Assembly: GCF_040363165.1 (NCBI RefSeq)
Contig: NZ_BSRG01000002.1
Coordinates: forward strand, 62,001-126,000
From: Thermus sp. LT1-2-5
GTDB taxonomy: Bacteria; Deinococcota; Deinococci; Deinococcales; Thermaceae
DNA: 64,000 nt
Direction of reading: 5' to 3'
Notes under the pieces: generated by a model
Seen by the model: only the letters and a program-made list of their open reading frames with translations
What the model was told of the DNA's origin: nothing
Databases searched by the model: none
Made by a program: the position numbers and the translations under genes
In this document: piece after piece, positions 32,186 through 40,794 of the stretch
How positions within the stretch are numbered: position 1 is the first letter of the stretch
Layout of the letters: the number at the start of each line of letters is the position of its first letter

Positions 32186-33208
32186 TTACCCCAGCACATC
32201 CCGTGGGCTTCCCCGCACCTTTAGGTTCACCCAGGTCTTGCGCAGGCGGATCAGGGCCTTCAAGGGGCGGTAGAGGGGGGAAAGGGGCAGGGCGTAAGCG
32301 GGAAACTGCACCCGTTTTCCGCCAAACCCCTCCTTGAAGCGCCAGATCCCCTCGGCGTGGCTCCCCTCGGGGGTGCGGGGAACCCCCCAGAGGTCGTAGA
32401 CCTTGTAGCCCCGGGCCATGCCGTGGCGGATGGCCATGAGGTGCATCCCCATGGGGGCCTTGGCCTCGGGGTGTTTGCGGCTGCTTCCCCCGTAGAAGTA
32501 GTCCACCTTCCCGGCAAAGGCCACGAAAAGCCCCGCCGCCAAGGGCTCCCCGTCCTTGGCGGCCAAGGCGAGGAAGGCTTCGCCCAGGGGCTGGTTCATC
32601 TCCCGAAGGACCGCCCGGTAGTACGCCTCTGCGTGCTGGAGGAGCTTGGCCCGGCGGTTCGTTTCCTCAAAGAGGCGGAAGAACTCCGTGAAGGCCTCCT
32701 CCCCCGCCACCAGGAGCTCCGTGCGCTTTTGCGCCAGGCGGGCGTTGCGGCGGTGCATCTCCTTCATCCCCTTCAGAAGCGCCTCTTCCCCTTGGGTGAG
32801 GTCCAGCCACAAGGAGTAGCCGGGCTGGATGGGCTCCTCCGGCAAGAGGCCGGGGAAGGCAGGGGGCGCTTCCTCCGCCGGAAGGCCCGCCTCCGGCTCC
32901 AACACCAGGTGGGAGCCCCTTATCCCCTGGGCCAGGGCCCGGGCCACCTGGGGGAGGTCCTCTAAGCGGAAAAGGGCCGGGCCTCGAGGAGCGTAGGCCA
33001 GGCGAAGCCCCCCGGGCAAACGCTTCAAGAGCACCTGGGCCGCTCCCAAAAGCCTATCCCCCTGGTACACGGCCAGGCGCTTGGGCTCCCAACCGGAAAG
33101 CCGCTTCACCTCCCCCCAGCCGAAGGACTGCAGGGCGCTGGTGATGGGGAAGCCGGAAACCAGGCGGTTCCAGGCCTCGGGTTCGTGAACCTCCAAAAGC
33201 TCGGCCAT
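32186..33208 (-). CDS. FemAB/FemX-like peptidoglycan interpeptide-bridge aminoacyltransferase
   Basis: The 340-residue protein has the paired GNAT-like domains of the Fem family. Visible are QSFGWGEVKR (about 28-37), YSLWLDLT, a coiled-coil-like KEMHRRNARLAQK and the terminal VYDLWGVPRTPEGSHAEGIWRFKEGFGG. Thermus peptidoglycan has a Gly-Gly bridge on ornithine, and this enzyme probably adds glycine from Gly-tRNA. ATG 33208 follows the response-regulator stop by 3 nt, and a TACGCT box 6 nt upstream could also drive it alone. Confidence 0.85.
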   Translation of the reverse strand: MAELLEVHEPEAWNRLVSGFPITSALQSFGWGEVKRLSGWEPKRLAVYQGDRLLGAAQVLLKRLPGGLRLAYAPRGPALFRLEDLPQVARALAQGIRGSHLVLEPEAGLPAEEAPPAFPGLLPEEPIQPGYSLWLDLTQGEEALLKGMKEMHRRNARLAQKRTELLVAGEEAFTEFFRLFEETNRRAKLLQHAEAYYRAVLREMNQPLGEAFLALAAKDGEPLAAGLFVAFAGKVDYFYGGSSRKHPEAKAPMGMHLMAIRHGMARGYKVYDLWGVPRTPEGSHAEGIWRFKEGFGGKRVQFPAYALPLSPLYRPLKALIRLRKTWVNLKVRGSPRDVLG

Positions 33209-33211
33209 CCT

Positions 33212-33961
33212 CTAAGCGTATAGGGTTTCCGCCAGCTCCTCCAAGAGGCCGTCCCCTTCCAGGGGCAGCCGCTTGGCCTTCAGGTACTCCTGGAGGAGGG
33301 AAGCAAACCGGGCGTCCTCGGCCCGGGCCGCCCGCTCCTTCAGGGAAAGGAGGGGCCAGCCGTAGGCCAGGTGGCCGAGGATATCGTACAGGTCGTACTC
33401 CCCCGGGAGCAGGCGGCGCAGGAGCGCCTCGGTCCAGCCCTTGGCCACCAGGTTGGCGAGCAGGGCGCGGCGGCTTTGCGTTTTTCGCCAGAGGAGGCGG
33501 AAGCGCTCCTCCTCCGGCAGGGCCTGCCGGAGCCTTCCCCCCACCTCCGCCAAGGTGCCCACCCGCTCGCCCCCTGGGAGGAGGTACCCCTCCCGGGTAA
33601 GGAGGCTTTCCACCGCCTGCTTGAGCCGGCGCCCGCTGATGGGCTTTTCCAAGAAGAGATCCGCCCCCAAAGCCCGGCTTGGGCCCTCCAGCTCCTGCCC
33701 CCCGCCGGTGAACATGATGACGGGTACCCGGCTTAGGCGGCGCACCGCCCGGATGCGGCCCAAGAGGGTGAGGCCGTCCATGTCCGGCATCATGATGTCC
33801 AAAAGGATGAGATCCGGCGTTTCCCTCCGCAGAAACTCCAAGGCGTCTTTGGCGGAAGCCGCCAAGACCACCTCGTGGCCGGAGCCGGAAAGGACCACCT
33901 CGAGGAGGTGGCGGATGCGGGGGTCATCGTCCACCACAAGGAGCCGCGCCACGAAGGCCAT
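33212..33961 (-). CDS. Response regulator with receiver domain and an unrecognised C-terminal domain
   Basis: The protein has 249 residues. Residues 6-120 are a receiver domain: acidic pocket DDD (10-13 region), phospho-acceptor aspartate in LLDIMMPDMDG (about D54), threonine in MFTGG and lysine in LEKPIS. Residues ~125-249 form a helical domain with no DNA-binding motif that I can see. No histidine kinase gene is nearby. It is followed closely by the FemX gene, so it may govern envelope synthesis; that link is inference. Confidence 0.85.
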   Translation of the reverse strand: MAFVARLLVVDDDPRIRHLLEVVLSGSGHEVVLAASAKDALEFLRRETPDLILLDIMMPDMDGLTLLGRIRAVRRLSRVPVIMFTGGGQELEGPSRALGADLFLEKPISGRRLKQAVESLLTREGYLLPGGERVGTLAEVGGRLRQALPEEERFRLLWRKTQSRRALLANLVAKGWTEALLRRLLPGEYDLYDILGHLAYGWPLLSLKERAARAEDARFASLLQEYLKAKRLPLEGDGLLEELAETLYA

Positions 33962-34011
33962 GCTACGCCAGGCCTTTTTCCCCTGTCCAGGGTGCTTGTA
34001 CCATGGAGGGC

Positions 34012-34833
34012 ATGAGGATCGCTTTCCAGGGCACCGAAGGGGCGTACAGCGAGGAGGCTCTCCTCAAGACCTTCCCCGGCGCCACCCCCGTGGGCTTCCC
34101 CACCTTCCACCAGGTTTTTGAGGCGGTGGAAACGGGGGAGGCGGAGCTTGGGGTGGTGCCCGTGGAGAACACCACCGCAGGCAGCATCAACCAGACCTAC
34201 GACCTCCTCCTGGAAAGCGACCTGCACGTGGTAGGGGAGGTCGTCCACCGGGTAGAACACTGCCTCTTGGCACCCCAAGGCGTGGAGCTCAAGGAGCTTA
34301 AGGCGGTGAAAAGCCACCCCCAGGCCCTGGCCCAGTGCGACGGCTTCCTGGCCCGGCTTCGCCTCACCCCCATCCCCGTCTACGACACCGCCGGGGCCGC
34401 CCGGGCCCTGGCGGAACACCCCGAGCCCGGGGTGGGGGCCATCGCCTCGAGGCGGGCGGCAGAGCTCTATGGCCTTGCGGTCCTGGCGGAAAACATCGAG
34501 GACTACCCCCACAACTACACCCGCTTCTTCGTCATCGGTCGCGAGGAGGCGAAGAAGGGGGAAGGCCCCCACAAGACCAGCATCGTCTTCGCCGTGCGCC
34601 ACCGCCCCGGGGGGCTTTTGGAGGCCTTGCAGGTCTTCGCCGAGGCCGGGGTGAACCTCACCAAGCTGGAGTCCCGGCCTAGGCGGGACAAACCCTTTAG
34701 CTACCTCTTTTACCTAGATTTGGAAGGCCACCTGGAAGAACCCGGACCCGCCCAGGCCCTTTTGGGCCTCCTGCGCCGGGCGGCCTTCTTGAAGGTCCTG
34801 GGCTCCTACCCCGCTTACCGGAACGGGGCCTAG
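34012..34833 (+). CDS. pheA: Prephenate dehydratase with ACT domain
   Basis: The 273-residue protein has a catalytic PDT domain (MRIAFQGTEGAYSEEA, VPVENTTAGSI, and the TRF motif in NYTRFFVIG near residue 168), then an ACT domain (about 185-265, with LTKLESRPRR) for phenylalanine feedback. TACCAT ends 7 nt before ATG 34012, supporting this start over ATG 34003. It makes phenylpyruvate for phenylalanine. Its stop shares CTAG with the convergent CBS gene. Confidence 0.95.
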   Translation: MRIAFQGTEGAYSEEALLKTFPGATPVGFPTFHQVFEAVETGEAELGVVPVENTTAGSINQTYDLLLESDLHVVGEVVHRVEHCLLAPQGVELKELKAVKSHPQALAQCDGFLARLRLTPIPVYDTAGAARALAEHPEPGVGAIASRRAAELYGLAVLAENIEDYPHNYTRFFVIGREEAKKGEGPHKTSIVFAVRHRPGGLLEALQVFAEAGVNLTKLESRPRRDKPFSYLFYLDLEGHLEEPGPAQALLGLLRRAAFLKVLGSYPAYRNGA

Positions 34834-35462
34834 CCGGGGCGGACATCCACCACCCGCTCCCCGGCGGCCTCCAGGCGCTTGGGCACCCCTTCCACGTCCT
34901 CCCCCACCACCCGCATCACCAGGCGCTGGTAGCCCTCGAGGTGGGCGGCGGTGGCGATGGAAACGATGTTGGCCGGGGGCACCCCCTGGGCCATCTGGGC
35001 CAGAGCCCCCGGGACGTCGGGAATGTCCACGGTGATGCGAAGGCCCCCAAGCTTAAGACCCAAGACCTCAATGAAGGCCCGAAGCACGTCGGTCACGGTG
35101 ATGATGCCCACGAGCCGATCCCCCTCCATCACCGGCAGGCCGCCGATCTTCCGTTCCTCCATGAGGAGGGCGGCCTTTTCCAAGGGCTCCTCCACCCCCA
35201 CGGTGACCACGGGCTTAGCCATGACCTCCTCCACGGTGAGCTTGGAAAGGAGGTAGTTCATCTCCCACACGGAAAGGGTGGTGGCCTTGGAGGGCATGGC
35301 GTCCTTGAGGTCCTTGTCCGTCACCAGGCCCACGAGCTTGCCGCCCTTGACCACGGGCAGGCGCCGGAAGCCCTTGTGCTTCAACAGGTTGATGGCCTCC
35401 AATACCGGGGTGTCGGGGCTCACGGTGAGGGGGTCCTTGGTCATCCAGTCGCGAACCAGCAT
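34830..35462 (-). CDS. CBS-pair plus ACT-domain regulatory protein (AcuB-like)
   Basis: The 210-residue protein has two CBS motifs (about 8-58 and 78-132, with VGLVTDKDL and VGIITVTDVLRAF) followed by an ACT domain (about 140-205, IPDVPGALAQMA). Such AcuB-like proteins bind adenine nucleotides and amino acids and tune metabolic enzymes. AGGAGG lies 6 nt before ATG 35462. The target is unknown. Confidence 0.88.
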   Translation of the reverse strand: MLVRDWMTKDPLTVSPDTPVLEAINLLKHKGFRRLPVVKGGKLVGLVTDKDLKDAMPSKATTLSVWEMNYLLSKLTVEEVMAKPVVTVGVEEPLEKAALLMEERKIGGLPVMEGDRLVGIITVTDVLRAFIEVLGLKLGGLRITVDIPDVPGALAQMAQGVPPANIVSIATAAHLEGYQRLVMRVVGEDVEGVPKRLEAAGERVVDVRPG

Positions 35463-35505
35463 CTTTAGCCTCCTCTCACCGCTAGCTTATCCCAAGGTGA
35501 AGGGT

Positions 35506-35532
35506 AAAAATGTCCCCGCCCTTCGGGCGGGG
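35506..35532 (-). terminator. Terminator of the secreted-protein gene
   Basis: An 8-bp GC stem (CCCCGCCC and GGGCGGGG around three bases) is followed on the minus strand by ACA and five T residues. It ends the gene at 35550-35987 and shields the CBS gene downstream. Confidence 0.75.
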
Positions 35533-35549
35533 AACACCGTACTCCTTTC

Positions 35550-35987
35550 TTATCGCAAGTTTGCCCCAAGCACCACTCGACTGGAAGAGCCCCCACCCCC
35601 GAAGGGGTAGAAGTACTCCCCGTCCAGGAAAACCCCCGTCCTGGGGTCCAAGAGCACCTCTACCCCCAAGGAGAGGTGAAGGCCGAGGTCGCCACTTTGA
35701 GCGAACCGCCCAGCAAGCCCCCCACCGAAATAGGGTCTAATCCCCCGAAGGTCCCGGTCCAACTGGCCCAAGTCCGGCTTGAAGAGGAGCTCTCCCCCCA
35801 CCAGGAAGCTTGGACCCCCAGGAAAGAGGTCAGCGAAGCCCCGGAAAGCCAGGCTTTGCTCCAAGGAAGCCTCCAGGCCCAAACCAAGCCCCGCAGGGGG
35901 CAAGGAGAGCCGGAAGGAAACCGCCCGCTGGGCCAAGGCTAGGGAACCCAAGGCCAAAAGCGCCAACAACCAAAGCGTCTTGCGCAT
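35550..35987 (-). CDS. Exported hypothetical protein, likely small outer-membrane beta-barrel or lipid-binding beta protein
   Basis: The 145-residue protein has a clean signal peptide (1-19, ending LALAQ). The rest alternates polar and apolar residues (e.g. GLGLGLEASLEQS, LGLHLSLGVEVLLDP, TGVFLDGEYFYPFGG) and ends in ANLR, consistent with about eight beta strands. ATG 35987 has GGAGGTGAAGG upstream; the longer frame to 36029 has no signal peptide. Family not recognised. Confidence 0.65.
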   Translation of the reverse strand: MRKTLWLLALLALGSLALAQRAVSFRLSLPPAGLGLGLEASLEQSLAFRGFADLFPGGPSFLVGGELLFKPDLGQLDRDLRGIRPYFGGGLAGRFAQSGDLGLHLSLGVEVLLDPRTGVFLDGEYFYPFGGGGSSSRVVLGANLR

Positions 35988-36073
35988 ACCCTTCACCTCC
36001 AAGGAGCATCCTACCCCCCCTCGCTTCAAGGGGAAAGGGAGCTTTCTCTCACCCTGGCCTAACCCGAAGCGGA

Positions 36074-36079
36074 TAGGCT
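36074..36079 (+). promoter_or_regulatory. Leaderless -10 box of the OmpH/Skp gene
   Basis: TAGGCT ends 7 nt before ATG 36087. No ribosome-binding site precedes the start. Confidence 0.5.
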
Positions 36080-36086
36080 TAGGCCC

Positions 36087-36578
36087 ATGAAACGGCTTCC
36101 CCTAGCTGCCCTCTTCCTGGCCCTCGGCGCCCTCCTCACCCCCATGCTGGCCCAGAACAAGAACGTGGCCAGCCGCATTGGCTTCGTGGACGCCGACGCC
36201 CTTATCCAGGCCCACCCCGACTACAAGAAGGTCCAGGAGGTGCAGGCTCAGGCCAAGAAGGAGCTTTCCCCCCTGGAGGAGAAGCTCAAGCCCCTAGACC
36301 AAAAGGTGCGGGCCGGCCAAGCCTCGGCCAAGGAGCGTCAGGACTACGACGCCCTTCTCAAGACCTACCAGGACACGCTCAAGAAGTGGCAGGACCGGCA
36401 AAATCAGGTCCTCAAGCCCGTCCTCGAGGACGTGGATGCGGCCATCGCCAAGGTGGCCAAGGCCCAGGGCTTCGCCGTGGTCATGAGCCGCCAGGTGGCG
36501 GCCCAGTCCGGCCTGGTGGTCTACGCCGACGAGGACACCGACCTCACCCAGGCGGTGGTCCGCGAGCTCAAGCGCTAA
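36087..36578 (+). CDS. OmpH/Skp-like periplasmic chaperone
   Basis: The 163-residue protein has a signal peptide (1-22) and the Skp pattern: IGFVDADALIQAHPDYKKV, a long charged helical arm (about 50-115) and a C-terminal AQGFAVVMSRQVA...VYADEDTDLTQAV strand region. Skp holds unfolded outer-membrane proteins for BamA, encoded at 53301-55763. In proteobacteria skp follows bamA; here they are separated by 17 kb. Confidence 0.88.
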   Translation: MKRLPLAALFLALGALLTPMLAQNKNVASRIGFVDADALIQAHPDYKKVQEVQAQAKKELSPLEEKLKPLDQKVRAGQASAKERQDYDALLKTYQDTLKKWQDRQNQVLKPVLEDVDAAIAKVAKAQGFAVVMSRQVAAQSGLVVYADEDTDLTQAVVRELKR

Positions 36579-36602
36579 GCCCCACCCCTCCCCTGCCTGG
36601 GC

Positions 36603-37007
36603 CTACTCCCAGGCGGGGTAAGCTTCCTTGGGTAAGCTCCAACGCACCTCCTCCAAGGCCCCGTCAAAGCGGAGGATGGCGGCGAGGCGCTTCCTAGAGT
36701 AGACCCGGTGAGGCTCCTTGGGGATGAAGGCGGTGACGATGTCCACGTGCCGCGGCTTGGCGTACTCCAACACCACGTGCAGGGGAAGCTTCAGCCGAGG
36801 GGGAAAGACCATATAGCCCAGCACCAGCATTCGCTGGTCCTCGGGGTAAATGCAAAGCTCCCTACCCCATTCCAAGGCCCGCAGGATGTCTAGCTCGCTG
36901 AAGCCCTCCTGGAGCATGTGCTTGGCCACGTGGGGACCCAAGCGGTAGCGCCCTTCCCTGAGGTGGGGGAGGAGGTCCTCTAGGCGGCGAAGCTTCCTCA
37001 CGTCCAC
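36603..37007 (-). CDS. DUF4258-like small protein
   Basis: The 134-residue protein matches the DUF4258 outline: an N-terminal helix pair ending in HVAKHMLQEGFSELDILRALEWG, then strands with LVLGYMV, LHVVLEYAKPRHVDIVTAFIP. This fold is related to RelE-like toxins, but no antitoxin gene adjoins it. The start is GTG 37007 behind GGAGGGAAAGG; GTG 37001 is possible. A TAGACT box lies just upstream, so it may have its own promoter after comF. Confidence 0.65.
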   Translation of the reverse strand: MDVRKLRRLEDLLPHLREGRYRLGPHVAKHMLQEGFSELDILRALEWGRELCIYPEDQRMLVLGYMVFPPRLKLPLHVVLEYAKPRHVDIVTAFIPKEPHRVYSRKRLAAILRFDGALEEVRWSLPKEAYPAWE

Positions 37008-37055
37008 CCCCTTTCCCTCCAGTCTAGGAGGTAAGGTTATTTAGGAATGTGGTCC

Positions 37056-37670
37056 CTAGCGGTAAGGCCCGAGGGCGGCGGGGTCCCGCACGGCGAGGAA
37101 GGCCCCGTACACCCTTTCTGCCCCCGCTTGGAGCAGGGCCTCTCGAGCCCTCAGGAAGGTGGCCCCGCTGGTCAAGACGTCGTCCAGCAAAAGCCAAGCT
37201 CCCCCCACCCGGGCCCTGGGGGCGAAAAGCCCCGGGGGAAGCCGGGTCCTCCCCCGGCCCCGGAGAGGCTGGCTTGGGGCGTAGCGCACCCGGGCCAGGA
37301 CCCGGCGGTAGGGGAGGCGAAGGAGGCGGGCCACCTCCTGGGCCAAAAGCTCCGGGGGGTTATAGCCCCGTCGCAAAAGGCGGGGTAGAAGGGTGGGCAC
37401 CGCCGTCACCCCGGAAAGGGTCCAGCCCTGGTCTAGAACCCCTTCCGCCAAGGGACGGGCCAGGAGAGGGGCGAGGCCAAAGCGCCTCCCGTACTTCAAG
37501 GCCCGCACCAGCCCCCCCACCCTGGGGTAGAGGCCCAAGTAAACCATCTCCCCCGCCCCCTGGGCCTTAAGACCCCGGCGGCAGGCAGCGCAAAGGAGGG
37601 GCTCGTCCAGGGCGCCGCCGCACCCGGGGCAGGCGTGGCCCAAAAGCGCTTCAAGAAAGGCCCAAGGCAT
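37056..37670 (-). CDS. comF: ComF family phosphoribosyltransferase-like competence protein
   Basis: The 204-residue protein has an N-terminal zinc ribbon (CPGC and CAAC, about residues 14-30) and a type I phosphoribosyltransferase domain with the PRPP loop LLLDDVLTSGATF near residue 165. ComF is required for natural transformation in other bacteria, and Thermus is highly competent; the pilus/competence cluster lies at 57328-61145. It overlaps mtnA by 20 nt. Confidence 0.9.
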   Translation of the reverse strand: MPWAFLEALLGHACPGCGGALDEPLLCAACRRGLKAQGAGEMVYLGLYPRVGGLVRALKYGRRFGLAPLLARPLAEGVLDQGWTLSGVTAVPTLLPRLLRRGYNPPELLAQEVARLLRLPYRRVLARVRYAPSQPLRGRGRTRLPPGLFAPRARVGGAWLLLDDVLTSGATFLRAREALLQAGAERVYGAFLAVRDPAALGPYR

Positions 37671-38643
37671 CCCTTAGCGCCTCGTCAAAGGGCGGGTAGA
37701 GCACCCCTTTTTCCGTGATGATCCCCGTGAGGTAGCGGTGGGGGGTCAGGTCGAAGGCGGGGTGGTAGGCGGGGAAGCCCTCGGGGGCTAGGCGCACCCC
37801 TTGGAGGGTGAGGACTTCCTCCGGGGAACGCTCCTCTATGGGGATGCCCTCCCCGCTTGGAAGCCTGGGGTCCACGGAGGAAAGGGGCAAGGCGGCGTAG
37901 AAGGGAACCCCATGGTGGTGGGCCAACACCGCCAGGGCGTAGGTGCCGATCTTGTTGGCGAAGTCGCCGTTTAGGGCCATGCGGTCCACCCCCACCACCA
38001 CCGCGTCCACCTGGCCCCGTTGCATGAGGAAGCCCGCCATGTTGTCGGCGATGAGGGTGGCGGGAACCCCCGCCTTCTTGAGCTCAAAGGCGGTGAGGCG
38101 GGCCCCTTGCAGGTAGGGCCTGGTTTCGTCCACCCAGACGTGGCTCACCCGCCCCTGGCGGTGGGCCTCGAGGATGGCCCCGAGCGCCGTCCCGTACCCC
38201 CCGGTGGCGAGGGGCCCCGTGTTGCAGTGAGTGAGGACCCGGCCCCGGAGCACCCTGGCCCCGTGGCGGCTTATCGCCTTTTCCGTCTCCTCCACCTCCC
38301 GCCAAAGGGCTTGGGCTTCCTTTAGGCTTGCCCCCAGGTCCCCCCAGTGGGGGCGCATGCGGTCCAGGGCGTAAAAGAGGTTTACCGCCGTGGGTCGGCT
38401 TTGGCGGAGGAGGCGGTCCGCCTCCTCCGGACTCTCGCCCCGGAGGTGGGCGAGGACCATGCCAAAGGCCGCCGACACCCCAATGGCAGGCGCCCCCCGC
38501 ACCACCATGGCCCGGATGGCCTCCGCCATCTCCTTGGCCGTGCGCACCGGCACCCAGACCTCCTCCAGGGGAAGCCGCCTTTGATCCAAAAGCCAGAAGA
38601 CCCCCTCACCCTCGTCAAAGCGGAAGGGCAGCACGCGCTCCAC
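37651..38643 (-). CDS. mtnA: Methylthioribose-1-phosphate isomerase
   Basis: The 330-residue protein belongs to the eIF2B-alpha-like family, with VRGAPAIGVSAA, catalytic cysteine in THCNTGPLATGGYGTALG and aspartate in VVGVDRMALNGDFANKIGTY. It acts in the methionine salvage pathway. GTG 38643 lies 6 nt after a TAGGCT box that overlaps the stop region of the upstream gene. Confidence 0.95.
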   Translation of the reverse strand: MERVLPFRFDEGEGVFWLLDQRRLPLEEVWVPVRTAKEMAEAIRAMVVRGAPAIGVSAAFGMVLAHLRGESPEEADRLLRQSRPTAVNLFYALDRMRPHWGDLGASLKEAQALWREVEETEKAISRHGARVLRGRVLTHCNTGPLATGGYGTALGAILEAHRQGRVSHVWVDETRPYLQGARLTAFELKKAGVPATLIADNMAGFLMQRGQVDAVVVGVDRMALNGDFANKIGTYALAVLAHHHGVPFYAALPLSSVDPRLPSGEGIPIEERSPEEVLTLQGVRLAPEGFPAYHPAFDLTPHRYLTGIITEKGVLYPPFDEALRDALGLS

Positions 38644-38652
38644 GCCCTAAGC

Positions 38653-39711
38653 CTAAAGGAGGCGGAGGACCTTGTCGTCCCCCGGGCGGACTTGCCCTCG
38701 GCCATCCCGGTTGGAGGTGGTGACGTAAAGGGCCCCATCAGGCCCCACCTGCACCTCCCTTAGGCGCCCGAAGCCCCTAAGGGCCTCCTCCACCTGCACC
38801 ACGCGCCAGTTCCCCTTGCCCCCCGCAAGGACCAGGCGCAAAAGGGCCTCCCCCCGAAGCCCCGCCAGGTAAAGCGCCCCGCGGAAGAAGGCCAGGTTCC
38901 CCGGGGGGAAGCCCTGGGGGAAGAAGTAAAGGGGGTCTTGGTAGCGGGCATCCCCCAGGCGGCCCACCCCCCTGGGCCAGCCGTAGTTCCCCCCCGGAAC
39001 GATGAGGTTCACCTCGTCGTGCCCGAAGCCTTGCTCCCCGCTCGGCCCGTGCTCGCTGGCGAAAAGCTCCCCCGTTTCCGGGTGCCAGGCGAGGCCCTGG
39101 GGGTTGCGGTGGCCCAGGCTGTAGATCTCGGGCCGGGCCCCCCGCCTTCCCAGAAAGGGGTTCCCCGGGGCGGGCTCGCCCTCAGGGGTGATCCGCAGGA
39201 TCTTGCCCCCCAAGGAGGAAAGGTCCTGGGCCATCTCCCGCTCGTACACCTCCCCCGTGGTGACGTAGAGCATCCCATCGGGGCCGAAGGCGATCCGCCC
39301 CCCGGAGTGGAGACCGTGGGGGCGGGCGGGGATGCCGTCTAGGACCACCCGGTCCCAAACCCCCCGTTCCCCCTCGTGCCTTAGGCGCACCACCTGGTTC
39401 CGCAAACCCCCCTCCGCCACCGTGCGGTAGGCGTAGACGTAGGGCTCCTGGGGAAAGCGGGGGTGGAGGGCCAGGCCCAAAAGCCCCGACTCCCCACGGT
39501 GGTAGACGGGAAGCTCGGCGTAGGTGGCCACCCTCCCGCCCCGCACCAGCCGGATGCGCCCCGGCCGCTCGGACAGCAAAAACCCCCCGCCGGGCAAAAA
39601 GGCGAGGGCCCAGGGGACCTCCAAGCCCTCCGCCACCCTCTCCACCTTCAAGCCTTGCCCCCGGGCCAGGGCGAGGGCGGAAAGGGCGGCCAAGAAGCGC
39701 CTTCTCGTCAT
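38653..39711 (-). CDS. Exported PQQ-dependent aldose sugar dehydrogenase-like protein
   Basis: The 352-residue protein has an N-terminus MTRRRFLAALSALALARG that looks like a twin-arginine or Sec signal. The six-bladed propeller follows, with VPWALAFLPGGGFLLSERPG, catalytic histidine in HGLHSGGRIAFGPDG, SLGHRNPQGLAWHPETG and SEHGP. It is of the YliI/Asd type and should oxidise aldoses in the periplasm with PQQ or a related cofactor. Its start region is covered by an inverted repeat. Confidence 0.9.
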   Translation of the reverse strand: MTRRRFLAALSALALARGQGLKVERVAEGLEVPWALAFLPGGGFLLSERPGRIRLVRGGRVATYAELPVYHRGESGLLGLALHPRFPQEPYVYAYRTVAEGGLRNQVVRLRHEGERGVWDRVVLDGIPARPHGLHSGGRIAFGPDGMLYVTTGEVYEREMAQDLSSLGGKILRITPEGEPAPGNPFLGRRGARPEIYSLGHRNPQGLAWHPETGELFASEHGPSGEQGFGHDEVNLIVPGGNYGWPRGVGRLGDARYQDPLYFFPQGFPPGNLAFFRGALYLAGLRGEALLRLVLAGGKGNWRVVQVEEALRGFGRLREVQVGPDGALYVTTSNRDGRGQVRPGDDKVLRLL

Positions 39712-39714
39712 CCT

Positions 39715-39733
39715 CTACCCCCTTTCGGGGTAG
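39715..39733. repeat. Inverted repeat overlapping the ribosome-binding site of the sugar dehydrogenase gene
   Basis: CTACCCC and GGGGTAG are separated by five bases. On the minus strand the second arm runs into AGAGG just before ATG 39711, so the hairpin could mask the start. It may instead act as a weak terminator for tdh. Confidence 0.45.
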
Positions 39734-39751
39734 AGGCTACCCCAGGGGAGC

Positions 39752-40783
39752 TTACGCCTTAGGGTCCAGGATCACCTTCACCGCCTGGCCCGAGGCCAGG
39801 AGCCCGAAGGCTTCCCGGTAGCGGCTTAGGGGCAGGCGGTGGGTGATGAGGGGGGTGAGGTCCACCCGGCCCGAGTAGACCAAGGCGGTGCCCTGCATCC
39901 AGGTTTGCCAAAGCCGCCGGCCGGCGATGCCGTAGGCGGTGATCCCCCGCATGACCAACTCCCCCGCCAGGTCGAAGCGGATGGGGTCTGAAGGGATGCC
40001 GAGAATCCGGGCCTCGCCCCCCGGGATCAGGGCCATGAGGCCCTGGTGGATGGCACTTTCGTTCCCGGAAAACTCTAGCAGCACCTCTACCCCACTCCCC
40101 GTGACCTCCCGCACCACCTGGAGGAGGTCCTCCTCCAGGGGGTTCACCAGACGGTCCGCATAGGGCTTGGCGAAGGCCAGGCGGTAGGGGTTGGGGTCGG
40201 AGACGAGAATGGGCCCCGCCCCGCTCGCCCGGGCCACCATGGCCGCCATGAGGCCGATGGGCCCCGCTCCCGTGATGAGAACGCTCTTGCCCGAAACCCC
40301 GCTTCCGGCGTAGACCGTGTGCACGGCGTTGCCGAAGGGCTCCAGGATGGCAGCCACCTCAAAGGGCAGGTCCTTGGGGTTGACCCAGGCGTTCTCCGCC
40401 GGCACCACCACGTACTCAGCGAACCCTCCGTCCCGGTCCACCCCCAGGATCTCCGTGTTCAGGCAGACGTGGTAGTTGCCCGTGCGGCAAGCGGGGCAGG
40501 CGTGGCAGACGATGTGGCTTTCCAGGCTCACGTGGTCCCCCACCTGGGGGCGCTTGACCCCAGGGCCCACGGCCTCCACCACGCCGCTGAACTCGTGCCC
40601 GGTGATGAGGGGAGGACGGACCCTCCCCCTGGCCCAGGCGTCCCACTTCCAGATGTGGAGGTCGGTGCCGCAGATGCTCGCCGCCTCCACCCGCACCAAA
40701 ACCTCCCCCGGGCCCGGCTCGGGGCGGGGACGTTCCACCAGGGTTAGGCCTTCTTCCGGGGCCAGCTTGGCCAAAGCGCGCAT
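39752..40783 (-). CDS. tdh: L-threonine 3-dehydrogenase
   Basis: The 343-residue zinc MDR enzyme has the same length as T. thermophilus TDH. Motifs are [22 protein letters not shown], a structural-zinc lobe [15 protein letters not shown] and Rossmann GAGPIG. The IWKWD segment is characteristic of threonine dehydrogenase. ATG 40783 starts the usual N-terminus MRALAK; a TAGCAT box lies 8 nt upstream inside the end of the TamB gene region. Confidence 0.94.
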   Translation of the reverse strand: MRALAKLAPEEGLTLVERPRPEPGPGEVLVRVEAASICGTDLHIWKWDAWARGRVRPPLITGHEFSGVVEAVGPGVKRPQVGDHVSLESHIVCHACPACRTGNYHVCLNTEILGVDRDGGFAEYVVVPAENAWVNPKDLPFEVAAILEPFGNAVHTVYAGSGVSGKSVLITGAGPIGLMAAMVARASGAGPILVSDPNPYRLAFAKPYADRLVNPLEEDLLQVVREVTGSGVEVLLEFSGNESAIHQGLMALIPGGEARILGIPSDPIRFDLAGELVMRGITAYGIAGRRLWQTWMQGTALVYSGRVDLTPLITHRLPLSRYREAFGLLASGQAVKVILDPKA

Positions 40784-40794
40784 ACCGGGCCATG

